A DNA stretch of 51,645 bases from Rhodospirillales bacterium (GTDB taxonomy: Bacteria; Pseudomonadota; Alphaproteobacteria; Rhodospirillales; Magnetospirillaceae). Below, piece after piece: positions 17,312 through 26,037 of this stretch; position 1 is the stretch's first letter; the number at the start of each line of letters is the position of its first letter. The DNA lies in assembly GCA_015654615.1 (NCBI GenBank), contig JAATGN010000306.1, forward strand, positions 1 through 51,645, written 5' to 3'. Both the position numbers and the translations under genes were made by a program. The notes beneath the pieces are model-generated. The model was not told the origin of the DNA. It did not search any database and saw nothing but the letters and a program-made list of their open reading frames with translations.

Positions 17312-18340
17312 ATGGGAAAAGAACGTCTCCGCCTCGGCATCGTCGGTCTCGGCATGGCGTCGCAGCCGCATGTCCTGGCGCTTGCCGAATTGACCGACCG
17401 GATCGAGGTGGTGGGCGGCTTCAGCCCCTCGGCCGATCGTCGCGCCGCCTTCGCCGGGAAAACCGGATTCCCGGTGGTCGCCTCCTTGCAGGAGCTGCTG
17501 GGGGACGCCGGCGTCGAGGCGATCCTCCTGCTGACGCCGCCGACCACCCATCTCGAACTGGTGAGCCAGTGCGCCGCCGCCGGCAAGCATGTGCTGATGG
17601 AAAAGCCCGTCGAGGTCACCTTGGAGCGTTCGATCGCCCTGGTCGAACGGATGGAGCAGGCCGGGCTGCGCCTCGGCGTCGTCTTCCAGCATCGTTTCCG
17701 GCCCGTCGTACGGCGCTTGCGGAGCGTCCTGGCCGAAGGCGCGATCGGCGATCTGGTCGCCGCCTCGGCGGAGATCCGCTGGTGGCGCCCGCCGGCCTAC
17801 TACGCCCAGCCCGGCCGCGGCATGAAGGCGCGCGACGGCGGCGGCGTCCTGATCACCCAGGCGATCCACAGCCTCGACGTGTTCTGCACCCTGGTCGGCG
17901 CGCCGGTCGAAGTCGGTTGCTTCGCCGCGACCAGCCCGATGCGGCGGATCGACACGGAGGACATCGCCGCCGGAATGCTGCGCTTCGCCAATGGCGCCGT
18001 CGGCACCATCGGCGCCACCACCGCCGCCTATCCCGGCTTTCCCGAACGGATCGAACTGTCCGGCACGCTGGGCACGGCGACTTTGGAGGGCAACGGCCTC
18101 AAGCTCCTCTATCACGACGGCCGGGAAGAGATTTTGGAGGGCGACGGCCCGACCGGCGGCGGCGCCGATCCGATGGCCTTCGATCACGGACCGCACAAGG
18201 CGCTGATCGCCGATTTCGCGGCGGCCGTGACCGAGGGACGCGATCCCGACACCAGCGGCCGTTCGGCCCTGGCGGTGCACCGGCTGATCGACGCGCTGCT
18301 GCGCTCGGCGGCGGAGCATCGATTGGTGACGCTTGCCTGA
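17312..18340 (+). CDS. Gfo/Idh/MocA-family oxidoreductase
   Basis: NAD(P)-dependent sugar or inositol-type dehydrogenase of 342 residues. The Rossmann start GIVGLGMASQPH and the family motif HVLMEKPVEV (about residue 90-100) are clear. The C-terminal Gfo/Idh domain includes GGGVLITQAIHSLDVFCTLVG with the catalytic-type His. The ATG at 17312 is chosen for a GGAGGAT ribosome site four bases away; an ATG at 17300 overlaps that site. Substrate unknown. The convergent LysR gene follows 63 bases later, so this unit appears single. Confidence 0.87.
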   Translation: MGKERLRLGIVGLGMASQPHVLALAELTDRIEVVGGFSPSADRRAAFAGKTGFPVVASLQELLGDAGVEAILLLTPPTTHLELVSQCAAAGKHVLMEKPVEVTLERSIALVERMEQAGLRLGVVFQHRFRPVVRRLRSVLAEGAIGDLVAASAEIRWWRPPAYYAQPGRGMKARDGGGVLITQAIHSLDVFCTLVGAPVEVGCFAATSPMRRIDTEDIAAGMLRFANGAVGTIGATTAAYPGFPERIELSGTLGTATLEGNGLKLLYHDGREEILEGDGPTGGGADPMAFDHGPHKALIADFAAAVTEGRDPDTSGRSALAVHRLIDALLRSAAEHRLVTLA

Positions 18341-18403
18341 AGCTTCGGGACACCGCGCGACTTCCGGGGACACGGCAAGCCGATGGCGGCGGGCCGTGCC
18401 CGG

Positions 18404-19321
18404 TCACCGGGCCGGAGGCGACTCCGCGACGGACGATCCGTCCGGCCCCCGCACGCGCGTGGCAGCCTCGAAAAACGTCTGCTTCACCGCCGTTTCCCGC
18501 GCGACCCAGGCCAATCCGACGCGGGATTTGTGATCCGGCAGCACCAGCGGCCGCACCGCCACATTGGTCGGTTTCGTCGCCATGGTCAGGCGGGGAATGA
18601 TGCCGATTCCCATCCCCGCGGCGATCAAGGCGATCATGGTGGTGAATTCGCCGAACTCGCGAAGAACCTGCAAGGTCAGGCCGCTGCGTTTGAGGGCGAG
18701 CAGGAGTTCGTCGTAAAAGCCGGGGGCGAAGCGTCTGGCCAGAATGAACGAAGGGTGGTCGGCCAGGTCCTGCGGCCGGACGACCGCCAACGCGCATAAC
18801 GGATGGTCTTCCGGCAGGACCACGACGAAGGGTTCCTCGAGCACCTGATGGGTCGAGACCTTCTTGTTCTCGATCGGCAAGCGGACGAATCCGAAGTCTA
18901 TCTTGTTTTCCTTGAGCGCCGCCATCTGATCGGGAGTGGGCATGTCCTTCAGGTCCAGCTCGATCAGCGGATAGCGCGCGTGCAGTTCGAAAATGAGCCG
19001 CGGCAGGTAATATGGCAAAATCGACGAGACGAATCCGAGGCGGATAAGGCCGATTTCACCGCTGTCGGCCGACTTTACGCGCTGTATGGCCCGCTGCGCT
19101 TGCGCCAGCGTGGCCCTTGCCTCCGGCAGAAAGATCTTTCCGGCGCTCGTCAGTTCGACTTTATGTCTGTCCCGGCAAAAAAGTTGTACGCCGAGTTCGT
19201 CTTCCAGCGCTTTTATCTGCATGCTGAGAGCCGGCTGGACGACGCACAGCCGTTCCGCCGCCCGCCCGAAATGCAGATCTTCCGAAAGGACGACAAAGGA
19301 TCGCAGCAGCTTCAGTTCCAT
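18404..19321 (-). CDS. LysR-family regulator of the gluconate dehydrogenase operon
   Basis: A 305-residue LysR-type regulator. The N-terminal winged helix (about 1-60) reads MELKLLRSFVVLSEDLHFGRAAERLCVVQPALSMQIKALEDELG. The effector domain (about 90-295) begins IGLIRLGFVSSILPYYLP. ATG 19321 is the normal family start; 16 extra upstream residues from a longer frame are not conserved-looking. It is divergent from the IdnO-like gene with a 277-base shared intergenic region, the classical layout for a LysR activator and its target. The effector could be a ketogluconate or gluconate, but that is inference. Confidence 0.88.
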   Translation of the reverse strand: MELKLLRSFVVLSEDLHFGRAAERLCVVQPALSMQIKALEDELGVQLFCRDRHKVELTSAGKIFLPEARATLAQAQRAIQRVKSADSGEIGLIRLGFVSSILPYYLPRLIFELHARYPLIELDLKDMPTPDQMAALKENKIDFGFVRLPIENKKVSTHQVLEEPFVVVLPEDHPLCALAVVRPQDLADHPSFILARRFAPGFYDELLLALKRSGLTLQVLREFGEFTTMIALIAAGMGIGIIPRLTMATKPTNVAVRPLVLPDHKSRVGLAWVARETAVKQTFFEAATRVRGPDGSSVAESPPAR

Positions 19322-19598
19322 TCGGGCAACTCCCGTCGCGGACGCCGATGCCGACGGCCCTGGCGGCAATCGGCGCGTCTAACGTATACCAAGCCGATCG
19401 GGAAGCGGAACGGTGGCCGAGCCGATCGGGAAAAAATGCCGTCTCTCCCGCCTGAAATCATGAATATTGATAACGAAAATCACGAAAGGCTATTGGTTCG
19501 CCATCCGTTCGGCACCCTATAAATACCCTTTGATTGCCGGGAATTGCGGCCAAGGCGCCGCGGCCGGCCATCGATTTTTTCGAGGTGGGGAGGCAACG
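19322..19598. promoter_or_regulatory. Divergent control region, lysR / gluconate dehydrogenase
   Basis: AT-rich between about 19450 and 19530, with AATATTGATAACG and TATAAATACCC on the plus strand. A LysR site and overlapping divergent promoters probably lie here, but I cannot assign exact boxes. Confidence 0.4.
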
Positions 19599-20372
19599 AT
19601 GAAAAAGGGAACCAACCTTTTTGACCTGCAGGGCCGCCGGGCCCTGATCACCGGGTCGAGCCGGGGAATTGGGCTTGCCCTGGCTTATGGCCTGGCGGAG
19701 TCGGGGGCTCGGGTGGTGCTCAACGGCCAGGACGAAGCGCGTGTCAGGGCGGCGGCGGACAAGATGAACAGCGCCGGCTTCGCAGCCGATTATGTCGTCT
19801 TCGACGTGACGAAGCAGCCGATGGTGGCCGAAGCGGTCGATCGCATCGAAAAGGAATTCGGTCCGATCGACATTCTTATCAATAACGCCGGCATTCAGCG
19901 CCGGGCGCCGCTCGAGGATTTTCCCGTGGAAAACTGGGAAGCCATCGTCAGCGTCAATCTGTCCAGCGTGTTCTATGTTTCGCAGGCCGTCGCCAGGCAT
20001 ATGATTTCCCGCCAAATGGGCAAAATCATCAATATCTGCTCGGTGCAAAGCAAATTGGCCCGTCCCGGCATCGCCCCCTATGCCGCCACCAAGGGGGCGG
20101 TCGCCATGTTCACCCAGGGCCAATGCACCGACTGGGCCAAATATGGCATTCAGGCCAACGCCGTGGCACCGGGCTATTTTGTGACCGACATGAACAAGCC
20201 GCTCGTGGAAAACGAAGAGTTTTCCACCTGGCTGTGCAAACGCACGCCGGCCGGCCGCTGGGGCCAGGTGGAAGAACTGACGGGCGCCGCGATTTTTCTG
20301 GCGTCCGAGGCCTCGAATTTCGTCAATGGCCAGGTGATCTATGTGGATGGCGGCCTGACCAGCTGCGTCTGA
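19599..20372 (+). CDS. Gluconate 5-dehydrogenase, short-chain family (IdnO-like)
   Basis: Interconverts D-gluconate and 5-ketogluconate with NAD(P)H. It has 257 residues, with a GGGGAGG ribosome site before the ATG. The SDR cofactor motif TGSSRGIG is near residue 18. The NNAG motif is followed by IQRRAPLEDFP, and the catalytic Ser-Tyr-Lys is in ICSVQS...YAATKGA. NAVAPGYFVTDMNK and WLCKRTPAGRWG are highly characteristic of gluconate 5-dehydrogenases, which favours this over KduD. An MFS transporter follows after 104 bases, so import and oxidation or reduction of a sugar acid are linked. Confidence 0.85.
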   Translation: MKKGTNLFDLQGRRALITGSSRGIGLALAYGLAESGARVVLNGQDEARVRAAADKMNSAGFAADYVVFDVTKQPMVAEAVDRIEKEFGPIDILINNAGIQRRAPLEDFPVENWEAIVSVNLSSVFYVSQAVARHMISRQMGKIINICSVQSKLARPGIAPYAATKGAVAMFTQGQCTDWAKYGIQANAVAPGYFVTDMNKPLVENEEFSTWLCKRTPAGRWGQVEELTGAAIFLASEASNFVNGQVIYVDGGLTSCV

Positions 20373-20476
20373 CCGGACCCTTTCAATTTCAAGCCACCCC
20401 AATTCACCCATCTCCATTTCCGAACTTATCGCTCGGATAAGCGCGGAGATCTGAAGATACTCAGCAAGGTGATGAA

Positions 20477-21778
20477 ATGTTCGACAAATTGGCAATAAAA
20501 CAACTGGCTCCGGCCCGCTGGACCCGAATCATTCCTTTGGTCTTCATCTCCTACAGCCTGGCCTTTCTGGATCGGGCGAATTACGGCTTCGGCGCGGCGG
20601 CCGGCCTGGCGAAAGACCTGAACATCACGCCGACGTCGTCTTCGTTGTTGGGCGGCGTCTTTTTCCTGGCGTACTTTTTTTTCCAGATACCGGGCGGCAT
20701 CTACGTCGAGAAGCGCAACGCAAAAGTCATCATGTTCTGGAGCCTGATACTTTGGAGTTGCCTGGCGGCGGCCACCGGCCTGGTCAGCGATATTTCCACC
20801 TTGTATGTCGTCCGCTTCATGCTCGGCGTGGTGGAAAGCGTCGTCATGCCGGCAATGCTGATCATCATCAGCCATTGGTTCACCAAGAAGGAGCGCTCGA
20901 AGGCGAATGCGCTGCTGGTCCTGGGCAATCCGGTGACGATCTTGTGGATGTCGGTGGTGTCCGGCTATCTGATCGACGCCTACGGCTGGCGGCAAATGTT
21001 CGTGATCGAGGCCATTCCCTCCCTCATTTGGGCGGTCGTCTGGTGGGTGATGTTCGTCGATCATCCCAAGGATGCGAAGTGGCTGACGGCCGATGAAAAG
21101 AAAGATTTGGAAGCGGTTTTTGTTGAAGAACAAAAAGATCTGAAGCCGGTAAAAAATTATAGCGAGGCTTTCCGGTCGTCAAAAGTGATAAGCCTATCTC
21201 TTATCCATTTCTCATGGAATATCGGTGTCTATGGATTTATAATGTGGCTTCCCTCCATTATTAAATCCCTGTCGACCATCGGCATTGTCGCAACCGGTTG
21301 GCTGGCCGCCGTTCCCTATGCGTTGGCCGTGGCGGCGTTGATCGGAACGTCTTACTTTTCGGACAAGACGCAGAATCGCAAGGCCTTCGTTTTCATTCCC
21401 CTCATCATCGGCACGGTTTCGCTGTTCGGTTCCTATCTGATCGGCTCGTCGAACTTCTGGCTCTCCTATTTTCTGCTGGTTATCGCCGGTGCCGCCATGT
21501 ATGCGCCCTATGGCCCGTTCTTCGCCATCATTCCCGAGGTGCTGCCCAGAAACGTGGCGGGCGGCGCGCTCGCCTTCATCAACAGTTTCGGCGCCCTGGG
21601 ATCCTTCGTCGGCGCCTATATCGTCGGCTATCTGAACGGCGCCACCGGCAGCCCCAGCGCCTCCTTCGTCTTCATGGCGGGGGCGCTGGTCGTGGCGATC
21701 CTGCTGACCCTCAATATGAAGGTATCGCCTTCGGGAGAGCCGGCGGCGGCTTCGCTGGCCGTGGGCAAGCAGCCGTGA
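20477..21778 (+). CDS. MFS sugar-acid transporter (ACS-family type)
   Basis: Inner-membrane protein of 433 residues with about 12 hydrophobic segments split by a charged central loop (KKDLEAVFVEEQKDLKPVKN, about 205-225). The N-terminal FISYSLAFLDRANYGFG resembles the signature of anion:cation symporters for hexonates, hexarates and tartrate. It sits directly after the gluconate dehydrogenase gene and most likely imports gluconate, ketogluconate or a related acid. The GC content dips in the middle (about 21120-21260). No other gene follows in the operon. Confidence 0.87.
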   Translation: MFDKLAIKQLAPARWTRIIPLVFISYSLAFLDRANYGFGAAAGLAKDLNITPTSSSLLGGVFFLAYFFFQIPGGIYVEKRNAKVIMFWSLILWSCLAAATGLVSDISTLYVVRFMLGVVESVVMPAMLIIISHWFTKKERSKANALLVLGNPVTILWMSVVSGYLIDAYGWRQMFVIEAIPSLIWAVVWWVMFVDHPKDAKWLTADEKKDLEAVFVEEQKDLKPVKNYSEAFRSSKVISLSLIHFSWNIGVYGFIMWLPSIIKSLSTIGIVATGWLAAVPYALAVAALIGTSYFSDKTQNRKAFVFIPLIIGTVSLFGSYLIGSSNFWLSYFLLVIAGAAMYAPYGPFFAIIPEVLPRNVAGGALAFINSFGALGSFVGAYIVGYLNGATGSPSASFVFMAGALVVAILLTLNMKVSPSGEPAAASLAVGKQP

Positions 21779-22102
21779 TCCTCCGGCCGGCATCGGATCC
21801 CGCGACTTGGATCGGCCCGATGCCTTTGCCGCCGGCTTGATGCCTCGGCCGGTGGGGCGGGCTGCCGCGCCGGCCTTTTTTCGAAAAGACGCGGGCGGGA
21901 ACGCCCGCGCCGCCGTGAGGGATATCGGGCTTGAGGGGGCCGTTTCATCACGGTTATGACAGTATTGGAGCAACCAAAGTCGCGCTGAAGCGCGACTCGC
22001 CGTAGCGAGTGGATTTCGGGCGCGGGCCTGAAGGCCGCAAAGCGACCGTTTTTCTTGATTTTCCGGTTTCCCGCCGAGCTCGACGGGATGGCTTCGGATA
22101 TC
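21779..22102. other. Intergenic stretch between MFS gene and fic promoter
   Basis: Holds a GCGGGCG/CGCCCGC hairpin near 21891-21910 that may end the MFS transcript. A pair of linked small hairpins follows: AGTCGCGCT/AGCGCGACT (21978-21997) and ACTCGC/GCGAGT (21995-22010). No gene was seen. Confidence 0.5.
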
Positions 22103-22200
22103 TGCGGAGATGAGCCTGTTTATTCTCCGCAATAATAGCGGAAAACAAGATTTGCCTTTGCGGAGATTGTGACGCGTAATCTCCGCAAAAGGAGCGGAGA
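22103..22200. promoter_or_regulatory. Array of TGCGGAGA palindromes upstream of fic
   Basis: Two inverted repeats of one motif: TGCGGAGA (22103-22110) with TCTCCGCA (22124-22131), and a perfect 12-base pair TTTGCGGAGATT (22157-22168) with AATCTCCGCAAA (22178-22189) spaced by nine bases. Another GCGGAGA abuts the start codon (22194-22200) and doubles as the ribosome site. The pattern suggests an autoregulatory operator covering promoter and translation start. Confidence 0.65.
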
Positions 22201-23331
22201 ATGGCAAGCTATATCCATGAACTGAAAGACTGGCCGAGCTTTCGTTGGAACCACGAAAAGCTGTCGACGCAGTTGGCCGTTGTGCGTCACCATCAAGGCC
22301 GGCTCATTGGACGCATGGAAGCACTCGGTTTCGAACTTCGCGCGGAAGCCGTCTTGCAATCTCTCACCGAAGAGATTCTCAAATCGAGCGAGATCGAGGG
22401 TGAAGTGCTCGACCGGGAGCAAGTTCGCTCTTCCCTCGCGCGCCGCCTCGGTATGGACATCGGCGCGCTCGGGCCCGCCGATTGCGAGATCGAGGGTGTC
22501 GTCGAAATGATGCTCGACGCTACACAGAATTACGCGACACCGCTCACCAAGGAACGGCTCTTCGACTGGCACGCGGCGCTGTTCCCTACGGGGCGTAGCG
22601 GCATGAGCAAGATCAGGGCCGGCGCATGGCGTGACGACACGTCAGGCCCGATGCAGGTCGTGTCCGGCCCAATGGGCCACGAGCGCGTCCATTATGAAGC
22701 GCCGACCGCCGCAAAGCTTGATCGCGAGATGCACGCCTTCCTCACCTGGTTTAACGGGAAGGAATCCGCCGATCCTGTCTTGGGTGCGGCAATCGCCCAT
22801 CTTTGGTTTGTCACGATCCACCCGTTTGAGGATGGTAATGGGCGTATCGCCCGCGCCATCGCCGACATGGCTCTGGCGCGTTCCGAACAAAGTCCGCGCC
22901 GCTTTTACAGCATGTCCGCACAAATTCGCGCCGAGCGAAAAGCTTACTACAACCTCCTGGAGGCCACCCAAAAGGGTGACCTCGACATCACGCCCTGGAT
23001 CGAGTGGTTTCTTGGATGTCTCGACCGCGCCTTTGATGGGGCGGAAATCATCCTTGCAGCCGTCCTGCAAAAGGCGCGGTTCTGGCAAATGCACGCCGGC
23101 GCACAACTCAATGATCGTCAGCGCACCATCTTGAATCGGCTGCTCAATGGTTTTGAAGGCAAGCTCACATCATCCAAATATGCCAAAATCGCGAAATGTT
23201 CCCAGGACACGGCGTCCCGTGACATCGACTCTCTCGTCAAACACCGGCTGCTCGTAAAGAATGCCGGTGGAGGACGAAGTACCAGCTATTCGCTGGCCGA
23301 AACTTTCGACACCACGAGGCCACCTCAGTGA
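22201..23331 (+). CDS. Fic-domain protein, class II, with C-terminal winged helix
   Basis: Probable AMP-transferase of 376 residues. An N-terminal DUF4172-like segment carries the inhibitory motif S62-SEI-E66-G67 ((S/T)xxxE(G/N)), the class II arrangement in which the protein inhibits itself. The Fic core has the complete active-site motif HPFEDGNGRIAR with His207. The C-terminal part (about 300-365) looks like a helix-turn-helix (SSKYAKIAKCSQDTASRDIDSLVKHRLL), so it may bind the palindromes just upstream. Codon use is less GC-biased than its neighbours and it stands alone, which suggests horizontal transfer. No toxin/antitoxin partner gene is adjacent. Target proteins are unknown. Confidence 0.9.
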   Translation: MASYIHELKDWPSFRWNHEKLSTQLAVVRHHQGRLIGRMEALGFELRAEAVLQSLTEEILKSSEIEGEVLDREQVRSSLARRLGMDIGALGPADCEIEGVVEMMLDATQNYATPLTKERLFDWHAALFPTGRSGMSKIRAGAWRDDTSGPMQVVSGPMGHERVHYEAPTAAKLDREMHAFLTWFNGKESADPVLGAAIAHLWFVTIHPFEDGNGRIARAIADMALARSEQSPRRFYSMSAQIRAERKAYYNLLEATQKGDLDITPWIEWFLGCLDRAFDGAEIILAAVLQKARFWQMHAGAQLNDRQRTILNRLLNGFEGKLTSSKYAKIAKCSQDTASRDIDSLVKHRLLVKNAGGGRSTSYSLAETFDTTRPPQ

Positions 23332-23356
23332 CGCGGCGCCCCACCGGGACAGGCGG

Positions 23357-24280
23357 TCACTCGCTGCATCGGGCCGGCGGCAGAAGAGCCAGAAAGGCAT
23401 TGGCCGTGGCGCTGACCGGTTCGTCGCGGCCGGCGTAGATGATGGCCATTTCCCAGCAGATCTCCGGGGGCGCCAGGCGGGCCAGGGCGACGCCGCCCGG
23501 GGCGTTGGACAGGCTTTCCTGAGCCGCGACGATCCGTTCGGGCAGCAAGGCGATGCCGAGGCCGAAGGACACCAGGTCGAGCAGCATCCGCATGTCGTTG
23601 ACCTCGAAGGCGACGTGGCGTTCGACCCGCGCTTCGGAAAAGGCGTGATCGACCAGCTGGCGCGTTCCCCATTCGGGCTGAAAATCGACGAAGGGACAAT
23701 CGGCCAGCGAGGCCAGGGTCAGCCCGTCCCGGCCGGCCAGCCGGTGAGACGGCGCGCAGGCGACCACCAAGGCCTCGCAGACATAGAGTTCGCTGCTGAC
23801 CCCTTCGGGGGCGGCCCCGAACAGGGGAACGAAGGCCAGATCCAGGCGGCCGTCGCGCACCTTGCCGCACAAGGTGGGCGAAGCCCCCTGGCAGAGCCTG
23901 ATCTCCACGCCGGGATAGTCGTCGTGAAAACGCGACAGCAAGGCCGGCAGATCGACGAAGGGCGACAGCGTCTGGGCCATGCCGATGGTCAGGCGCCCGC
24001 GCTGCAGGCCCTGGATCGCGAACACCGCCTCCTTCGCCTTGCGCGCCGCCGTCAGCACGCGCTGGGCTTCCTGGAACAGCACGCGGCCGGCGGCGGTCAG
24101 ATCGACGCGGCGCGTGCTTCGCAGGAACAAATCGGCCCCCAACTCCTCCTCCAGGGTGCGAATCGAGGTGGACAGGCCCGATTGGACGATATTCAGGCGC
24201 CGGGCGGCGCGGGTGAAATGCTGCTCCTCGGCGACCGTGACGAAATGCTCCAACTGCCGCAGATCCATGGGTTTTCTCAT
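23357..24280 (-). CDS. LysR-family regulator divergent from the aldo/keto reductase
   Basis: A 307-residue LysR regulator. The DNA-binding part is MDLRQLEHFVTVAEEQHFTRAARRLNIVQSGLS..., followed by the effector domain starting RLTIGMAQTLSPFVDLPALL. Met1 at 24280 or Met5 at 24268 could be the start. It diverges from the aldo/keto reductase across about 103 bases, an AT-rich gap (TTTTATTACAATATGTTATTGG lies in it, split here only for description). It converges with fic. Regulation of the neighbouring reductase is likely; the signal is unknown. Confidence 0.87.
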   Translation of the reverse strand: MRKPMDLRQLEHFVTVAEEQHFTRAARRLNIVQSGLSTSIRTLEEELGADLFLRSTRRVDLTAAGRVLFQEAQRVLTAARKAKEAVFAIQGLQRGRLTIGMAQTLSPFVDLPALLSRFHDDYPGVEIRLCQGASPTLCGKVRDGRLDLAFVPLFGAAPEGVSSELYVCEALVVACAPSHRLAGRDGLTLASLADCPFVDFQPEWGTRQLVDHAFSEARVERHVAFEVNDMRMLLDLVSFGLGIALLPERIVAAQESLSNAPGGVALARLAPPEICWEMAIIYAGRDEPVSATANAFLALLPPARCSE

Positions 24281-24383
24281 CGTTTGAATATTCGGGAATT
24301 CTGATGAATTTTATTACAATATGTTATTGGACAGATCAATCACGCGGTTTCACCCTACGGGAGGCGAACCGATGGAGGATTTG

Positions 24384-25403
24384 ATGATCGCAACACCGCT
24401 TCCGACACAGCAGCTGGGCACCACCGACATGCAGATCACCCGCGTCGGGTTCGGCGCCTGGGCCATCGGCGGCGCCGACTGGGCCTTTGGCTGGGGCCGC
24501 CAGGAAGACGACCAGTCGGTCGCCGCCATTCGCCATGCCCTGGAGCGCGGCGTCAATTGGATCGACACCGCCGCGGTCTACGGCCTGGGGCATTCCGAGG
24601 AGGTGGTGGCCGCCGCGCTCAAGACGCTGCCGGCCGACCGGCGGCCCTATGTCTTCACCAAATGCGGGCTGGTCTGGGACGAGCGGGATCGCTCGGCCGC
24701 TCCCCGCCGTATCGGCAGCGCCGACAGCCTGCGCCGCGAGGTCGAAAATTCCTTGCGCCGCCTGGGGGTCGAGCGGATCGATCTTTATCAGATGCACTGG
24801 CCGACCGAAGACGGAACGCCGCTCGAAGACTATTGGCAGACCTTGCTGGATCTCAAACGGGCCGGCAAGGTGCGCGCCGTCGGCCTGTCCAACCATACGG
24901 CGCCGCAAATGGCCATCGCCGAGCGGCTCGGCCATGTCGATACGCTGCAGCCGCCCTTTTCGGCGATTCGCCGCAACGCCGCCGCGGCCGAACTGCCCTG
25001 GTGCGCCCTGCATCGCACCGGCGTGATCGTCTATTCGCCCATGCAATCCGGCCTGCTGACCGGCAGTTTCACCGCCGAGCGGGCGGCGAGCCTGGCCGGC
25101 GACGATTGGCGGTCGCGCAATCCCGAATTCTCGGGCGAGGCTCTGAAGCGCAATCTGGCCCTGGTCGAAGCCTTGAGACCCATCGCGGCCGGCCGCGGCA
25201 TTTCGGTGGGAGCCTTGGCGGTGGCCTGGACTCTGGCTTGGCCCGGGGTCACCGGGGCCATCGTCGGCGCCCGCAGCCCCGCGCAGGTGGACGGTTGGCT
25301 GGCCGCCGCCAGCCTGAACTTGAACCACGCCGAATTGGCGCAGATTGCCCGCGCCCTGGACGGCAGCGGCGCCGGCAGCGGCCCGCGCCTGCCGCCCGGC
25401 TGA
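24384..25403 (+). CDS. Aldo/keto reductase
   Basis: NADPH-dependent carbonyl reductase of 339 residues with a TIM-barrel fold. The catalytic tetrad is visible: Asp and Tyr in WIDTAAVYGLGHSE, Lys in VFTKCGLVW, and His in LYQMHWPTED. Cofactor-binding parts include GVIVYSPMQSGLLTG and the late GAIVGARSPAQV. The ATG at 24384 follows ATGGAGGATTTG, which supplies the ribosome site. The same arrangement precedes the Gfo/Idh gene at 17312. The substrate is not known; a sugar aldehyde or ketose is plausible given the region. Confidence 0.88.
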   Translation: MIATPLPTQQLGTTDMQITRVGFGAWAIGGADWAFGWGRQEDDQSVAAIRHALERGVNWIDTAAVYGLGHSEEVVAAALKTLPADRRPYVFTKCGLVWDERDRSAAPRRIGSADSLRREVENSLRRLGVERIDLYQMHWPTEDGTPLEDYWQTLLDLKRAGKVRAVGLSNHTAPQMAIAERLGHVDTLQPPFSAIRRNAAAAELPWCALHRTGVIVYSPMQSGLLTGSFTAERAASLAGDDWRSRNPEFSGEALKRNLALVEALRPIAAGRGISVGALAVAWTLAWPGVTGAIVGARSPAQVDGWLAAASLNLNHAELAQIARALDGSGAGSGPRLPPG

Positions 25404-25456
25404 TCAGGATTTGAATCCTGCTCGGCCCGTTCCCGACGCCGGGACGCGCCTTTCGG

Positions 25457-25500
25457 CGAAACAATCCGGACCAGCGGTCGGTCCGGATTGTTTCGTTTTC
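25457..25500 (+). terminator. Terminator after the aldo/keto reductase
   Basis: CGAAACAATCCGGACC pairs perfectly with GGTCCGGATTGTTTCG around a seven-base loop, followed by TTTTC. Confidence 0.88.
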
Positions 25501-25565
25501 GTTCGCAAGACGCGGAAATCGGCGGCGGCGGCCGACATCCGAAACTTGCCGTTACAAAATGTTAT

Positions 25566-25580
25566 TGATAATGATTATCA
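25566..25580. promoter_or_regulatory. Fur-like box upstream of hemP
   Basis: TGATAATGATTATCA is a perfect palindrome and agrees closely with the GATAATGATAATC core of Fur boxes. It lies 65 bases before the hemP start. Confidence 0.75.
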
Positions 25581-25644
25581 GTTACACTAATAAAGAGCGG
25601 AATATCCACCCGATCCGCGCCCTTCCGGAGACGTCCGACGCAGC

Positions 25645-25818
25645 ATGACAGATCTCGCCGCCGCCCTTGACAAAAAGGCCTCGCCGGCCTCCGAAGACCC
25701 GCCGGTTCTCTCCAGTCAGGAACTGTTGGCCGGACGCCGCGAGGTGATCATTCAGCATGGCAAGGAATCCTATCGGCTGCGCCTGACCAACAACAACAAA
25801 CTCATTTTGTTCAAATAG
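25645..25818 (+). CDS. hemP: Hemin uptake protein HemP
   Basis: A 57-residue protein that translates to a typical HemP family member: after a variable N-terminus come SSQELLAGRREVIIQHGKE and YRLRLTNNNKLILFK, the conserved C-terminal half. In other bacteria HemP helps expression or function of heme receptors under iron limitation. The Fur-like palindrome just upstream fits iron control. No hemin receptor, TonB or hmu genes are adjacent, so it is an isolated copy. The next gene is an EamA exporter 219 bases downstream. Confidence 0.85.
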   Translation: MTDLAAALDKKASPASEDPPVLSSQELLAGRREVIIQHGKESYRLRLTNNNKLILFK

Positions 25819-26037
25819 ATCGCCGTCCTCTCCGGTCAGCCGGCCGGTCAGCCGCGGGCAGCCTCGTTCGGCATCCCGCCGATCGTCTCACCGAACATTC
25901 GACAGAAACCGTCCGCCTTCCCCAAATAGACGTTGAACCCGTGGAAAGCGGAGCGTAAAGCAGTTTGGCCATCCGGACTTTCCTTCTCTTCGGCATCACC
26001 CGACGTTTCCGAACTGCTTCCCTGGATTCCCGGCGAC

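Noticed and set aside
24300-24345. TTACAATATGTTATTGG as a Fur-like box before the aldo/keto reductase
   Set aside because: It resembles part of the hemP upstream sequence but is not palindromic; a LysR site in this divergent gap is more likely.
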